Origin: an uncultured Clostridium sp.
GTDB taxonomy: Bacteria > Bacillota > Clostridia > Clostridiales > Clostridiaceae
Assembly (NCBI GenBank): GCA_903789665.1
Contig: CAIFEX010000010.1
Location: 1-64,000 of the forward strand
Direction: 5' to 3'
Length of the DNA: 64,000 nt
The translations under genes were made by a program, and so were the position numbers. Positions 19,104 to 27,330 of this stretch are shown here, one piece after another; the first letter of the stretch is position 1, and every line of letters starts with the position of its first letter. The notes under the pieces were generated by a model. The model ran no database searches. It was given only the letters and a program-made list of their open reading frames with translations, and had not been told where the DNA came from.

Positions 19104-20105
19104 TTATTTTTGATTATATATTTTTTTAAATTGTTCAATAAAATGTATATACTTTTCCTGTTCAGAAATCAGCTCCTCCAATTTATTGTTAAAAGTTTTA
19201 AGCTTCCAATTAACTTCATTATAATAGTATCTATTTGCCAATCTCCAAAAACGCTGTGGGAATAACAAGAAAGCAAATATTACACGGTATTCCTCATCCC
19301 TGAGCGGACTGACTTCATTGTAAGAATCAAATATGAGTTTGGCATTTTCTATATTCCAGTCCGATCTTTTCAAAACCTTAATCATAAAAGACGATATATC
19401 ATAGGCTCTTATCTCTCTCTTACAGTAATCAAAATCTATTACATTTACATTATTGTCATCATCTATCACTATATTATGATATGTAAAATCATGATGACAA
19501 AACCCTTTCTCATCTTTTGTCAAATCACATAATTCATCATATTGGGAATCATTTAATACTTCTATGGCTTTCCTGCCAAGATCTTTATAAAATTTGACAG
19601 CCTTCATATAATTCAAATCAAAACTTTCCTTATTACTTTTTTTTCTGCCCATATCATTCATCTTATCGAGAGCTTTAACTCTTTTCTCCATAAGATGGTG
19701 CCACCTTCCGAGATCCGTCTTAAGTTTACTATTTTCAGGAGGTTCATATCCCTTAGAAGCTATATGCATATTCGCCAAGCATTTGGAAGCATTTATAATA
19801 TCTTCTTTATTCTTAAAATCACATTCCCTGCCATTAATCCATTCTGAAAGAGTATATATATCTTCATTGACAAGAGCATAGGGATTTCCATCTACGTTAA
19901 CAGAATACTTATCTACATACGGAAAACCATTATTTATTAAATGCTCTTTTGCCCCATAGACAAATAAAAGCTTTTGAGTTCCATAATTTATTCTTTTCAA
20001 ACATTTCATTCCCTTATCCGTTTTTAAAAGATATACCCCTCTATTTGGTCTTATATTTTCAATTTTTAAATTAAATTGTCTTTCTATTTCAAATTCTCGC
20101 ATCAT
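19104..20105 (-). CDS. CotS-family spore coat protein, paralogue 1
   Basis: This 333-residue protein belongs to the CotS/CotI/YutH group of spore coat proteins, which have an aminoglycoside-phosphotransferase (kinase-like) fold. It keeps the catalytic-loop pattern CHHDFTYHNIVIDD (near residue 208) and the metal-binding IDFDYC, so an active enzyme is possible, although no substrate is known. ATG at 20103-20105 follows AGGGGTG by about seven bases. It diverges from a glycosyltransferase gene across about 110 bases. The same pairing recurs at 23.5-25.8 kb, so the locus looks like a coat module duplicated in tandem. Confidence 0.9.
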   Translation of the reverse strand: MMREFEIERQFNLKIENIRPNRGVYLLKTDKGMKCLKRINYGTQKLLFVYGAKEHLINNGFPYVDKYSVNVDGNPYALVNEDIYTLSEWINGRECDFKNKEDIINASKCLANMHIASKGYEPPENSKLKTDLGRWHHLMEKRVKALDKMNDMGRKKSNKESFDLNYMKAVKFYKDLGRKAIEVLNDSQYDELCDLTKDEKGFCHHDFTYHNIVIDDDNNVNVIDFDYCKREIRAYDISSFMIKVLKRSDWNIENAKLIFDSYNEVSPLRDEEYRVIFAFLLFPQRFWRLANRYYYNEVNWKLKTFNNKLEELISEQEKYIHFIEQFKKIYNQK

Positions 20106-20218
20106 GTTAATCACCCCTATATATCTATATGAAGGGCTCAATAATTTTAGAAGAATATTAACATTTTTAACCGGATTTTAATATAATGAAATATACCAAT
20201 TTAGAGAGGAATAATTCT

Positions 20219-21376
20219 ATGAAAATAGGAATAGATGGACGTGCTGCAAAATGGTATAGAGGTACAGGTATAGGTACCTACACTTATCAACTTATAAGTT
20301 GTTTAAATAATATTGATAATATAAATAACTATTTGCTTTTCATGCCGAAAAGTTTTAGAAATGATATATGTTTAAAAAAAAATTTTACTTTAAACACTAT
20401 TCCTCCCCAAAATAAAAATAGTTTTTGGGAGGAAATAAATATACCCAACAAAATAAAATACAATAAAATAGAATTATATCATGTGCCGCAAAATGGCGTA
20501 GGGCTACCGGTAGATAAAAATTGTAAATTTGTAATAACACTTCATGATGTGATTCCATATAAGATGCCTAAAACCGTAAGTGATAGGTATTTAAAAATTT
20601 TTTTTGATTATATACCTGATATAATACCTAAATGTGATGGAATAATTACAGTTTCAAATTTCTCTAAAAAAGACATAATAAAAACCTTCAATTTCCCCGA
20701 AGATAAAATATATGTGACTCATCTGGCCAGTGAGGATATCTACAAACCCCTGGACAAAAACGTTAGCAGATATATAGCAAAAAGATATTATTCTATAACA
20801 GGAGATTATATACTCTATGTTGGCGGTTTCAGTCCCAGAAAAAATATACTGGGTTTAATAGAAAGTTTTAGTAAATTTATATCGTTATATAAAAAACCTG
20901 TAAAACTTGTGATTGCAGGTATGAAGGGAAAATCCTACAATATTTATAAAAAACGCACTGAAACACTAAATATACCTGACAAAGTCATATTTCCCGGATT
21001 TATATCCATGGAGCACCTTCCCTATATATATAATGCCGCTAAACTATTCGTATATCCCTCTTTTTATGAGGGATTTGGTCTGCCTCCGATAGAAGCCATG
21101 GCCTGTGGGGTTCCCGTAATAACTTCAAATACAACTTCTTTACCTGAGGTTGTTGGAAATGGAGCTTTCCTTGTAAACCCCAAAGATCAAGATGATTTAT
21201 GCCAAGCCATGTTGAATATATTATCAGACAGCACTTTCAAAAACAAACTTATCTCGTCGGGAATTCAAAGGGCTTCCCAATTGAGCTGGAAAAAAACAGC
21301 TATTGACACTATAGTCATATACAATAAAATACTTGGTAAAAGAATCAATTCTAAAATACACATGCCCTTAAAATAG
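20219..21376 (+). CDS. GT4-type glycosyltransferase, paralogue 1 (spore coat linked)
   Basis: A 385-residue GT-B fold glycosyltransferase of the GT4/group 1 family. The N-terminal domain begins MKIGIDGRAAKWYRGTGIGTYTYQL, typical of mannosyl- or glucosyltransferases. The C-terminal domain has LYVGGFSPRKN and the nucleotide-sugar motif YPSFYEGFGLPPIEAMACG (EX7E). The start is the ATG at 20219-20221 after GAGAGGAA. It is divergent from cotS paralogue 1 and closely related to the enzyme at 24668-25786. The probable job is glycosylation of a coat component or a spore surface polysaccharide; donor and acceptor are unknown. Confidence 0.9.
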   Translation: MKIGIDGRAAKWYRGTGIGTYTYQLISCLNNIDNINNYLLFMPKSFRNDICLKKNFTLNTIPPQNKNSFWEEINIPNKIKYNKIELYHVPQNGVGLPVDKNCKFVITLHDVIPYKMPKTVSDRYLKIFFDYIPDIIPKCDGIITVSNFSKKDIIKTFNFPEDKIYVTHLASEDIYKPLDKNVSRYIAKRYYSITGDYILYVGGFSPRKNILGLIESFSKFISLYKKPVKLVIAGMKGKSYNIYKKRTETLNIPDKVIFPGFISMEHLPYIYNAAKLFVYPSFYEGFGLPPIEAMACGVPVITSNTTSLPEVVGNGAFLVNPKDQDDLCQAMLNILSDSTFKNKLISSGIQRASQLSWKKTAIDTIVIYNKILGKRINSKIHMPLK

Positions 21377-21390
21377 GGCATGTGTATTTT
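21353..21390 (+). terminator. Terminator overlapping the end of the glycosyltransferase gene
   Basis: AAAATACACATGCCCT pairs perfectly with AGGGCATGTGTATTTT (16 bp, 6-base loop), followed by a T-run (ATTTTTTT). The left arm encodes the last residues of the upstream protein (IHMPLK), and the stop codon lies at the edge of the loop. Confidence 0.95.
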
Positions 21391-21393
21391 AAA

Positions 21394-22419
21394 TCATTTT
21401 TTTAAAATTGTATCCTTAAATTCTTCTAAAAATTCTTTTCTCTCCTCTCTGTATCTTATTTTTCTCTTCAATCTATCCAGGAATACCTCTTCTTCCCAAT
21501 TCTTTCGCTTAGTATAATAATCTTTAGATATAGTATAAAAGTCATTTGGAAAATTCAACATGGCATATAATACTTCAAGCTCTCTATCACTTAAAGTGTT
21601 CTCTGTACAATAGCTGTTTATTATCAATCTCGTTTTTTCAATATCAAAGGCAAAATTTTTTACAACTTTGTTTATAAAATTACACAAGTCATGCACCTTA
21701 AGATCTATAATAGCATAATCAAAATCTACAAAATAAGCTTTATTGTCATTTATCAATATATTGTGATAAGCTAAATCATGATGACACACTGCTATTTTAT
21801 CCTCTTCACTGCACAGCTTATAATAGCAGGATTTTTCCAGCAGCTTTTCACTCTTTTCTATTTCTCTTATATAATGCCGTGAATTATATATGAATATTTT
21901 ATCAAATTCCGTCTTCTTCTCATGTATATCTGCTATACTCCTGAAAAATTCCATTTCCTGAACTCTTCTTTTAAAGACATCCATAAGCCTTCCATTATTG
22001 TACTTGTTATTCATACTGCTTTTAAACCCTTCAGAAGCAAGGTGATATTCTGCCAATCCCTTAGATGCAATATCCAAATCCACGGGGTTACTGAAATTGC
22101 ATTCCTTTCCGTTGACCATATCCATTATACAGTACATATCACCTTTCCAAATCGTATATATATGGCCGCTCTTGTTTTTTACAAAATTAATCACTCTCGG
22201 GAACTTACTCCTTACATAATCTAAAACTTCATATATGAATTTCAGTTCATCCAAAGTATATTCTACTTTTTTTAATATTTTTTCTCCTTTATCCGTAGAA
22301 ATCATATATACATTTCTTACAGGTATGATATCATTTATTTTCAGGTCAAATTTATCAAAAAAATCCATACACAAATCATATTTAGCTAAATACTTTTTAT
22401 CTCCATATCTATCTATCAA
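21394..22419 (-). CDS. CotS-family spore coat protein, paralogue 2
   Basis: A 341-residue CotS-type protein with the kinase-like catalytic loop CHHDLAYHNILIND (near residue 215) and VDFDYA in place of the usual FDYC. It starts at a TTG (22417-22419) six bases after AAGGGGGG. It is the last gene of a minus-strand series with the degenerate relative at 22448, the 65-residue protein at 23253 and paralogue 3 at 23469, with gaps of about 18 to 37 bases. That suggests one mother-cell operon. Confidence 0.88.
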   Translation of the reverse strand: MIDRYGDKKYLAKYDLCMDFFDKFDLKINDIIPVRNVYMISTDKGEKILKKVEYTLDELKFIYEVLDYVRSKFPRVINFVKNKSGHIYTIWKGDMYCIMDMVNGKECNFSNPVDLDIASKGLAEYHLASEGFKSSMNNKYNNGRLMDVFKRRVQEMEFFRSIADIHEKKTEFDKIFIYNSRHYIREIEKSEKLLEKSCYYKLCSEEDKIAVCHHDLAYHNILINDNKAYFVDFDYAIIDLKVHDLCNFINKVVKNFAFDIEKTRLIINSYCTENTLSDRELEVLYAMLNFPNDFYTISKDYYTKRKNWEEEVFLDRLKRKIRYREERKEFLEEFKDTILKK

Positions 22420-22447
22420 TTAAATCCCCCCTTATTGCCGGATATAA

Positions 22448-23215
22448 TTAAATCAAGCTATCCCCATCCTCTTCAATGGACTTATTTAATTTCATCAAAT
22501 ATTCTTCTTCATCCCAGTCTCTGGTATGATATCTATATCTGCTGTAACACCTCATAAATTGGCGTGGATAAGATAATATGGACAATATAAATTCTGCGCT
22601 GTCGTTGTCCAAATTCTCATATTTACAAAAATCAGAAACAATACGGTTAAAATCCACTTTTGTATTTTTTCTTTTCAACTTATTTAGGAAATACAGTGCA
22701 TCCATTTCTACCATATTATAGCAGCAGCCTTTTATATCCGCCACTTCTATATTCCCATTTTTGTCCCTTCTCAAATTATCAAAATAAGTATTTTTAAGAC
22801 ACATTTCAATTCTACCCATACTTCTCAATATTAAATCTATATAATGATGCTCATATATATTGTTCAAACACTTTTCTGCTCTCGTCAGATACTTTTCCCC
22901 CACTTCATTTATTTTTTTTTGGAAAGTATTTTTATCTCTCAATCTTTTTATCATGCCTATATCTTTTTTCAGCCTTCTATTGTAAATCTTATATTGTTCC
23001 ACCGTTTTGCCTATGTTGTTGTTCAGGCGCTTATTCATAACACCAGTATATCCCAATGTTTTTACATGGAATTCACTTATTGTAAAAATTTGATTTTCTA
23101 TCTCATTCAAAGTTAAGTCTTCACGCTTAACCTTGTCTCCAAATCTTTTTACTACAATTATTCCTTTTGATTGTAAATATCTTATAAAATATGATTCAAT
23201 GCTGCTGCAGTACAC
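22448..23215 (-). CDS. Degenerate CotS-like coat protein without kinase motifs
   Basis: This 255-residue protein aligns by eye with the C-terminal three quarters of its CotS neighbours. The shared C-terminal pattern is EFILSILSYPRQFMRCYSRY followed by WDEEEYLMKL, comparable to FPQRFWRLANRYYY in paralogue 1. The catalytic loop is lost: where neighbours have CHHD...HN and DFDYC, this one reads CLKNTYFDNL and ADIKGC. The N-lobe is also shortened. It is therefore probably a structural coat protein. The start is a GTG (23213-23215), eight bases after GAGGTG. The frame is open throughout, so it is a diverged gene, not a pseudogene. Confidence 0.75.
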   Translation of the reverse strand: MYCSSIESYFIRYLQSKGIIVVKRFGDKVKREDLTLNEIENQIFTISEFHVKTLGYTGVMNKRLNNNIGKTVEQYKIYNRRLKKDIGMIKRLRDKNTFQKKINEVGEKYLTRAEKCLNNIYEHHYIDLILRSMGRIEMCLKNTYFDNLRRDKNGNIEVADIKGCCYNMVEMDALYFLNKLKRKNTKVDFNRIVSDFCKYENLDNDSAEFILSILSYPRQFMRCYSRYRYHTRDWDEEEYLMKLNKSIEEDGDSLI

Positions 23216-23252
23216 TTTTAAATCACCTCATAACCTTACTTTTGTCCTAATT

Positions 23253-23450
23253 CTATTTGTGCATTTTCCTCATTTCTCTCAGTATATGACGTTTTCTCTT
23301 TTCGAGTTTCATAACTTCTTTTTTCTTTTTATGCATTTTTTCCAGCTGTTTCACAGTTTTTTTTAAGCTCTCTGCCTTATTTTCATAGTATCCCGGGTCA
23401 TTATCCTGAACTCTTTCTGTTTTTTGTGAATGTGATCTTTTATGCGACAT
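23253..23450 (-). CDS. Small lysine-rich coiled-coil protein in the coat cluster
   Basis: I do not recognise this 65-residue protein. From about residue 25 on it is highly charged and helical (LKKTVKQLEKMHKKKKEVMKLE), compatible with a short coiled coil or nucleic acid binding. The N-terminal 20 residues are polar. A good ribosome binding site (AAGGAGTGGTG) precedes ATG. Close spacing between two CotS-type genes suggests that it is co-transcribed with them and may be a small coat or crust component. Confidence 0.7.
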   Translation of the reverse strand: MSHKRSHSQKTERVQDNDPGYYENKAESLKKTVKQLEKMHKKKKEVMKLEKRKRHILREMRKMHK

Positions 23451-23468
23451 AAATCACCACTCCTTACA

Positions 23469-24476
23469 TCAACTATATTTTTCATTTCGAAATTCTCTTA
23501 TAAATTCTAATCTGCCCTGTCCATCTTTAAGCATTCTGCATAATTTTTTAATAAAAAAATCTTCTCCCCAAGGCTGTTTCTCCCAATAATACTGTATTCC
23601 TATCTGCCAATAATTTTGGGGGAATTCCATAAAACCAGCCATAATAGGTATATCTTCTTCTTTTACATTATTTATTGAACTATATACATTTATAATGAAA
23701 TTTGCACTGTCAAGCTTCCATTTGCCATTTTTTAGCACTCTTATAATCAGGCTGGATAGATCGTGAAGATACGTGTCCATCATACAGTAGTCAAAATCTA
23801 TAATATTTACTTCTCCTTTATCATCTATCAAAACATTGTGGTTTGCATAATCATGGTGACAGAATCCGCCGTGTTTTATCTGTCTTTTCATGTTATTGAT
23901 ATAATCAGAATTTTTTAAATGCTCTATAGCATTCTCTGCAACATTTATTTCTTCACTCATGGCATTTAAATACAATATATCAAATTCTCCCTTATGTGGT
24001 TTATCCAGTATCTTTTTTTTAAAATCCAATATTTCATTTCTTCTAGTAATAAAATTATCTATCCATTTAAACCACCCTATCCTTGGATTCATTTCATCTA
24101 TAACTTTAAAACCATAACTTTTTTTATGAAGTTCTGCTAATTTTGAGGCGGCCATCAAAACATCTAATGAACTATTATAGTCACACTTCCTAGAATTAAT
24201 CCATCTACACAGATAAGCATAGGAATTGCCTATTTTTACATAATCTTTTTTATTGCTGGTACTTATTATTTCAGGAATGCTCCTAAATTTCTTATTTTGG
24301 AGATGCTTTATAGCGGAAATTATAAATAGAAAATGTCCGAAATCATAATTTATCACTTTCAAACAATATTTATCATACTCGGTATAAATTTTATATATAC
24401 TTTTTATTTTTTCTATGAATTCAATATGAATATCATAGGCATCTTCAACATATTTTCGTATTCTCAGTATATCCAA
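23469..24476 (-). CDS. CotS-family spore coat protein, paralogue 3
   Basis: A 335-residue CotS-type protein with intact kinase-like motifs: CHHDYANHNVLIDD (near residue 218) and IDFDYC. Its C-terminal block FPQNYWQIGIQYYWEKQPWGEDFFIKKL is parallel to that of paralogue 1. It begins at TTG (24474-24476), nine bases after GGAGG. It is the first gene of the four-gene minus-strand series and diverges from the second glycosyltransferase across about 190 bases, repeating the arrangement of paralogue 1 and the first glycosyltransferase. Confidence 0.9.
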   Translation of the reverse strand: MDILRIRKYVEDAYDIHIEFIEKIKSIYKIYTEYDKYCLKVINYDFGHFLFIISAIKHLQNKKFRSIPEIISTSNKKDYVKIGNSYAYLCRWINSRKCDYNSSLDVLMAASKLAELHKKSYGFKVIDEMNPRIGWFKWIDNFITRRNEILDFKKKILDKPHKGEFDILYLNAMSEEINVAENAIEHLKNSDYINNMKRQIKHGGFCHHDYANHNVLIDDKGEVNIIDFDYCMMDTYLHDLSSLIIRVLKNGKWKLDSANFIINVYSSINNVKEEDIPIMAGFMEFPQNYWQIGIQYYWEKQPWGEDFFIKKLCRMLKDGQGRLEFIREFRNEKYS

Positions 24477-24667
24477 AAGCCTCTTCCTCCAAAAAATTAC
24501 TATATACGTAGTATATGTCTAATCTCACAGGTATGTGATAGATATAAGATGATTGCTGGTTCAAGGTACAGCATCAAGTTATTTTCACCATTTTATAGGG
24601 GTATTAATAATATATATTAGGACGCTTCAATCATTTTAGTGTTACTAGAGTATGGAGGTAGAGAAGA

Positions 24668-25786
24668 ATGAAGATTGCCGTTGATGCAAGGGGAATTAAC
24701 TGGTATAGAGGCACCGGCATAGGTACTTATACGGAAAAGATATTAGAATTTATGATTAAAAATCACAGGGAAAATTTTTATAATATATATTGGTCAGGTA
24801 ATAAGTACGAGGCTTTTAGGCAAAAAAATACTAAAATAATAATGTCTTCCAGAAGACAGCATAGATTTTTTGAACAATTCTATTTTCCTGAAAATTTAAA
24901 AAGAGAAACCATTGATATATATCACATTCCTCAAAACGGTATTGACATATCTGAAAATATAAGCTGTAAAAAAGTTGTCACCATACATGACTTGATACCT
25001 TATGTACTTCCCGAAACTGTCGGTAAAGGATATTTAAAAAAATTTTTAAGACAAATGCCAAATATCATCAATCTAGCTGACGGAATAATAACTGTATCCA
25101 ACCACTCTAAAAATGATATATTAAAATTTTTCCCAATTGATAAAGAAAAGATATTTGTCACTCCTCTAGCTGCAGATGACAAATACAAACCTTTGGAAAA
25201 AGACAAATGCAGATACAATATAAAAACAAAATACAATATAAATAATCCATTTATTCTCTATATAGGAGGTTTCAGCCCCAGAAAAAACGTATCATCATTG
25301 ATTGCTGCTTTTTCTAAAATTCACAAAAATTTAGACAGAAATTACGATTTAATTATAGTTGGATCAAACAAAGATGATTTGGATGTGTTAAAAAATTTAA
25401 GTATGGACTTGAATATAAAAGACAATGTCAAATTTACTGGATTTGTAGAAGAGGAAATGTTACCTGTTTTTTATAATGCCTGTGATATATTCATATATCC
25501 ATCTTTATATGAAGGATTCGGACTTCCTCCGTTAGAATCCATGAGCTGCGGTACTCCTGTAATAACTTCAAATACATCATCTATTCCGGAAGTGGTAGGA
25601 GATGGTGGAATTTTAATAAACCCCTTTGATACAAAAAGTCTTATGTATTCCATAGAGGCCCTTCTCAACGATGAGAGCATAAGAGAAGCTCTGAGCTTTA
25701 AAGCTTTAAAACAGGCATCTAAATTTTCCTGGGAAAAAACCTCAGAAAATACTATTAAGGCTTATAAAAAAATTTTGGATATGTAA
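24668..25786 (+). CDS. GT4-type glycosyltransferase, paralogue 2 (spore coat linked)
   Basis: A 372-residue GT-B glycosyltransferase that is a clear paralogue of the one at 20219-21376. It shares MKI-VDARGINWYRGTGIGTYTE at the N-terminus, the HDLIPYVLPETVGKGYLKKF block, LYIGGFSPRKN, and the EX7E motif in YEGFGLPPLESMSCG. TGGAGG precedes ATG. Its divergent partner is cotS paralogue 3. The pair probably adds sugars to a spore coat polymer. Specificity cannot be read from the sequence; the nearby manC gene makes GDP-mannose, a conceivable donor. Confidence 0.9.
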   Translation: MKIAVDARGINWYRGTGIGTYTEKILEFMIKNHRENFYNIYWSGNKYEAFRQKNTKIIMSSRRQHRFFEQFYFPENLKRETIDIYHIPQNGIDISENISCKKVVTIHDLIPYVLPETVGKGYLKKFLRQMPNIINLADGIITVSNHSKNDILKFFPIDKEKIFVTPLAADDKYKPLEKDKCRYNIKTKYNINNPFILYIGGFSPRKNVSSLIAAFSKIHKNLDRNYDLIIVGSNKDDLDVLKNLSMDLNIKDNVKFTGFVEEEMLPVFYNACDIFIYPSLYEGFGLPPLESMSCGTPVITSNTSSIPEVVGDGGILINPFDTKSLMYSIEALLNDESIREALSFKALKQASKFSWEKTSENTIKAYKKILDM

Positions 25787-25799
25787 TACAATTGCAAAA

Positions 25800-25844
25800 G
25801 CAAAAACCTTTTAACTAATCCCGCTCCAAGTTAAAAGGTTTTGC
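25800..25844 (+). terminator. Terminator after glycosyltransferase paralogue 2
   Basis: GCAAAAACCTTTTAACT pairs with AGTTAAAAGGTTTTGC with one bulged A, 14 bases after the stop codon. The U-tract is poor (TTCTATG), so efficiency is uncertain. Confidence 0.75.
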
Positions 25845-25919
25845 TTCTATGTTAAAAGATCCCTATGATTAATATTCCCTATTTTTATTATACACTAATT
25901 TTCAGGTTTAGTAAACGTT

Positions 25920-27179
25920 TTATAAGTGTATTTCTATATTTTCTTCTATGTTTTTAAGGTTTTGATTTTTTATATTGATTCCAGTTAAAACTTTACTTAT
26001 TTTATCTCTTATTTGTGGAAAATTTTTAGTATAATTTATACCAAAACTCCCTTCTTCCACCCGTGCAAATAAATCCCACACTCTGTCGTTAAAATAAGAA
26101 ATCCGTTTGTTAAAATCCACAAAATTATATGCAGTCGTATATACCGGGAATCTACCATATTGATTCAATAAGTCCAGCTGTAACTTATTATCCGTAAGTG
26201 CAAAATTTATAAAAGCCTGGGCTAAATTAGCCTGTTTAGTGTTTTTATTTATTACCAAATTGGTTCCTCCAAGAGAGGCATCTCTATTTCCCCCTGGCTC
26301 AAAAGCAGGCAATTTCATTATACTCCATTTATAATTATCCTTTGGATAGGTATTCATAAGCAATTTGATATAAGTAGGATCAGCAATAAACGATAGCACT
26401 TTGTTTTCGTTTAATCCGTCTATCAAAGCACTTTTAGAATCAAAATCTTTTATCAAATCCTCCCCATAGAAGATCTTAGCCAATTCCATGACCCTGGCCC
26501 ATTTTTGGGATTTAAATCCCAACTTGCCACTTTCATTAAAGTAACTAGTTCCCAATTGATTTGCAAGCAGTAAAAAAATATTGTCATTACAGTCAGAAAC
26601 ATTTCCCATAAATGTTCCCCCAGTATTTTTCTTTATTTTTCTCCCCACTTCTATATAATCACTCCAGGTCTTTATGTTATTTACATCCACTCCCTCCTGA
26701 TAAAATATATCCTTCCTATACACTATGGCTTTAGGATATGTATCCCAAGGTAATGCATAAAGTGAGCCTTTCATAGTATCATTACTGACTTTATCGCCCA
26801 GCAGATTATTCTTATACGAATTCACCGAATTTGTCATTTTTAAAATCTTATCTGAATACGCAGATAAAACATGCTTCATACAGCTGTCACTTACAGTTAA
26901 TATATCTGAATGATACCTGTAATTATCCAGTATAGACCTGACGTTATTATCTGTATCCTTTACTACTATGACATCTACTTTAGATTTTTTATGTATCTCA
27001 TTAAACTTGTCTGCTGCAAGTTTTAACTGTGGTCCATGCTCTGTATCAGTTACAACCTCAATATTTCCATGAAGTGCCTTCCCGTCATCTCGGGCAGATT
27101 GATTTTTACTGCAGGAAGCAGCAAATATTAAAATTATAACTGATGTTAAGGACAATATTACTTTTGTGCACTTGTTCAT
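25920..27179 (-). CDS. Extracellular solute-binding lipoprotein (family 1)
   Basis: A 419-residue lipoprotein with an N-terminal signal and lipobox FAASC (Cys near residue 23), so it should be anchored on the outer face of the membrane. The rest resembles sugar-type ABC transporter binding proteins of family 1: EVVTDTEHGPQLKLAADKFNEIHKKSKVDVIVV, then LYALPWDTYPKAIVYRKDIF and AFINFALTDNKLQ. Carbohydrates or related polyols are the usual ligands. No permease or ATPase gene is nearby, so it is an orphan that would have to use a transporter encoded elsewhere. Confidence 0.85.
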   Translation of the reverse strand: MNKCTKVILSLTSVIILIFAASCSKNQSARDDGKALHGNIEVVTDTEHGPQLKLAADKFNEIHKKSKVDVIVVKDTDNNVRSILDNYRYHSDILTVSDSCMKHVLSAYSDKILKMTNSVNSYKNNLLGDKVSNDTMKGSLYALPWDTYPKAIVYRKDIFYQEGVDVNNIKTWSDYIEVGRKIKKNTGGTFMGNVSDCNDNIFLLLANQLGTSYFNESGKLGFKSQKWARVMELAKIFYGEDLIKDFDSKSALIDGLNENKVLSFIADPTYIKLLMNTYPKDNYKWSIMKLPAFEPGGNRDASLGGTNLVINKNTKQANLAQAFINFALTDNKLQLDLLNQYGRFPVYTTAYNFVDFNKRISYFNDRVWDLFARVEEGSFGINYTKNFPQIRDKISKVLTGINIKNQNLKNIEENIEIHL

Positions 27180-27288
27180 AAAAATTCCCCTACTTTTCTG
27201 CTAAGATTAATTTGAAATATCCATTTTAAATTAATCTTAACAAATAAAAATATATCTTTCAACTTTACTTATAAAAACTTGTAAATTT

Positions 27289-27324
27289 AAAACGTCCGAA
27301 GAAATATATTTCTTCGGATGTTTT
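27289..27324 (-). terminator. Terminator after the radical SAM gene
   Basis: AAAACGTCCGAAGAAA pairs with TTTCTTCGGATGTTTT (16 bp, one G-U pair, 4-base loop) a few bases after the stop codon of the gene at 27331. T-rich sequence follows on the minus strand. Confidence 0.88.
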
Positions 27325-27330
27325 AAAGAT

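Noticed and set aside
22448..23215. CotS pseudogene
   Set aside because: The frame is intact with a good ribosome binding site and a conserved C-terminal block. Loss of motifs looks like divergence, not decay.
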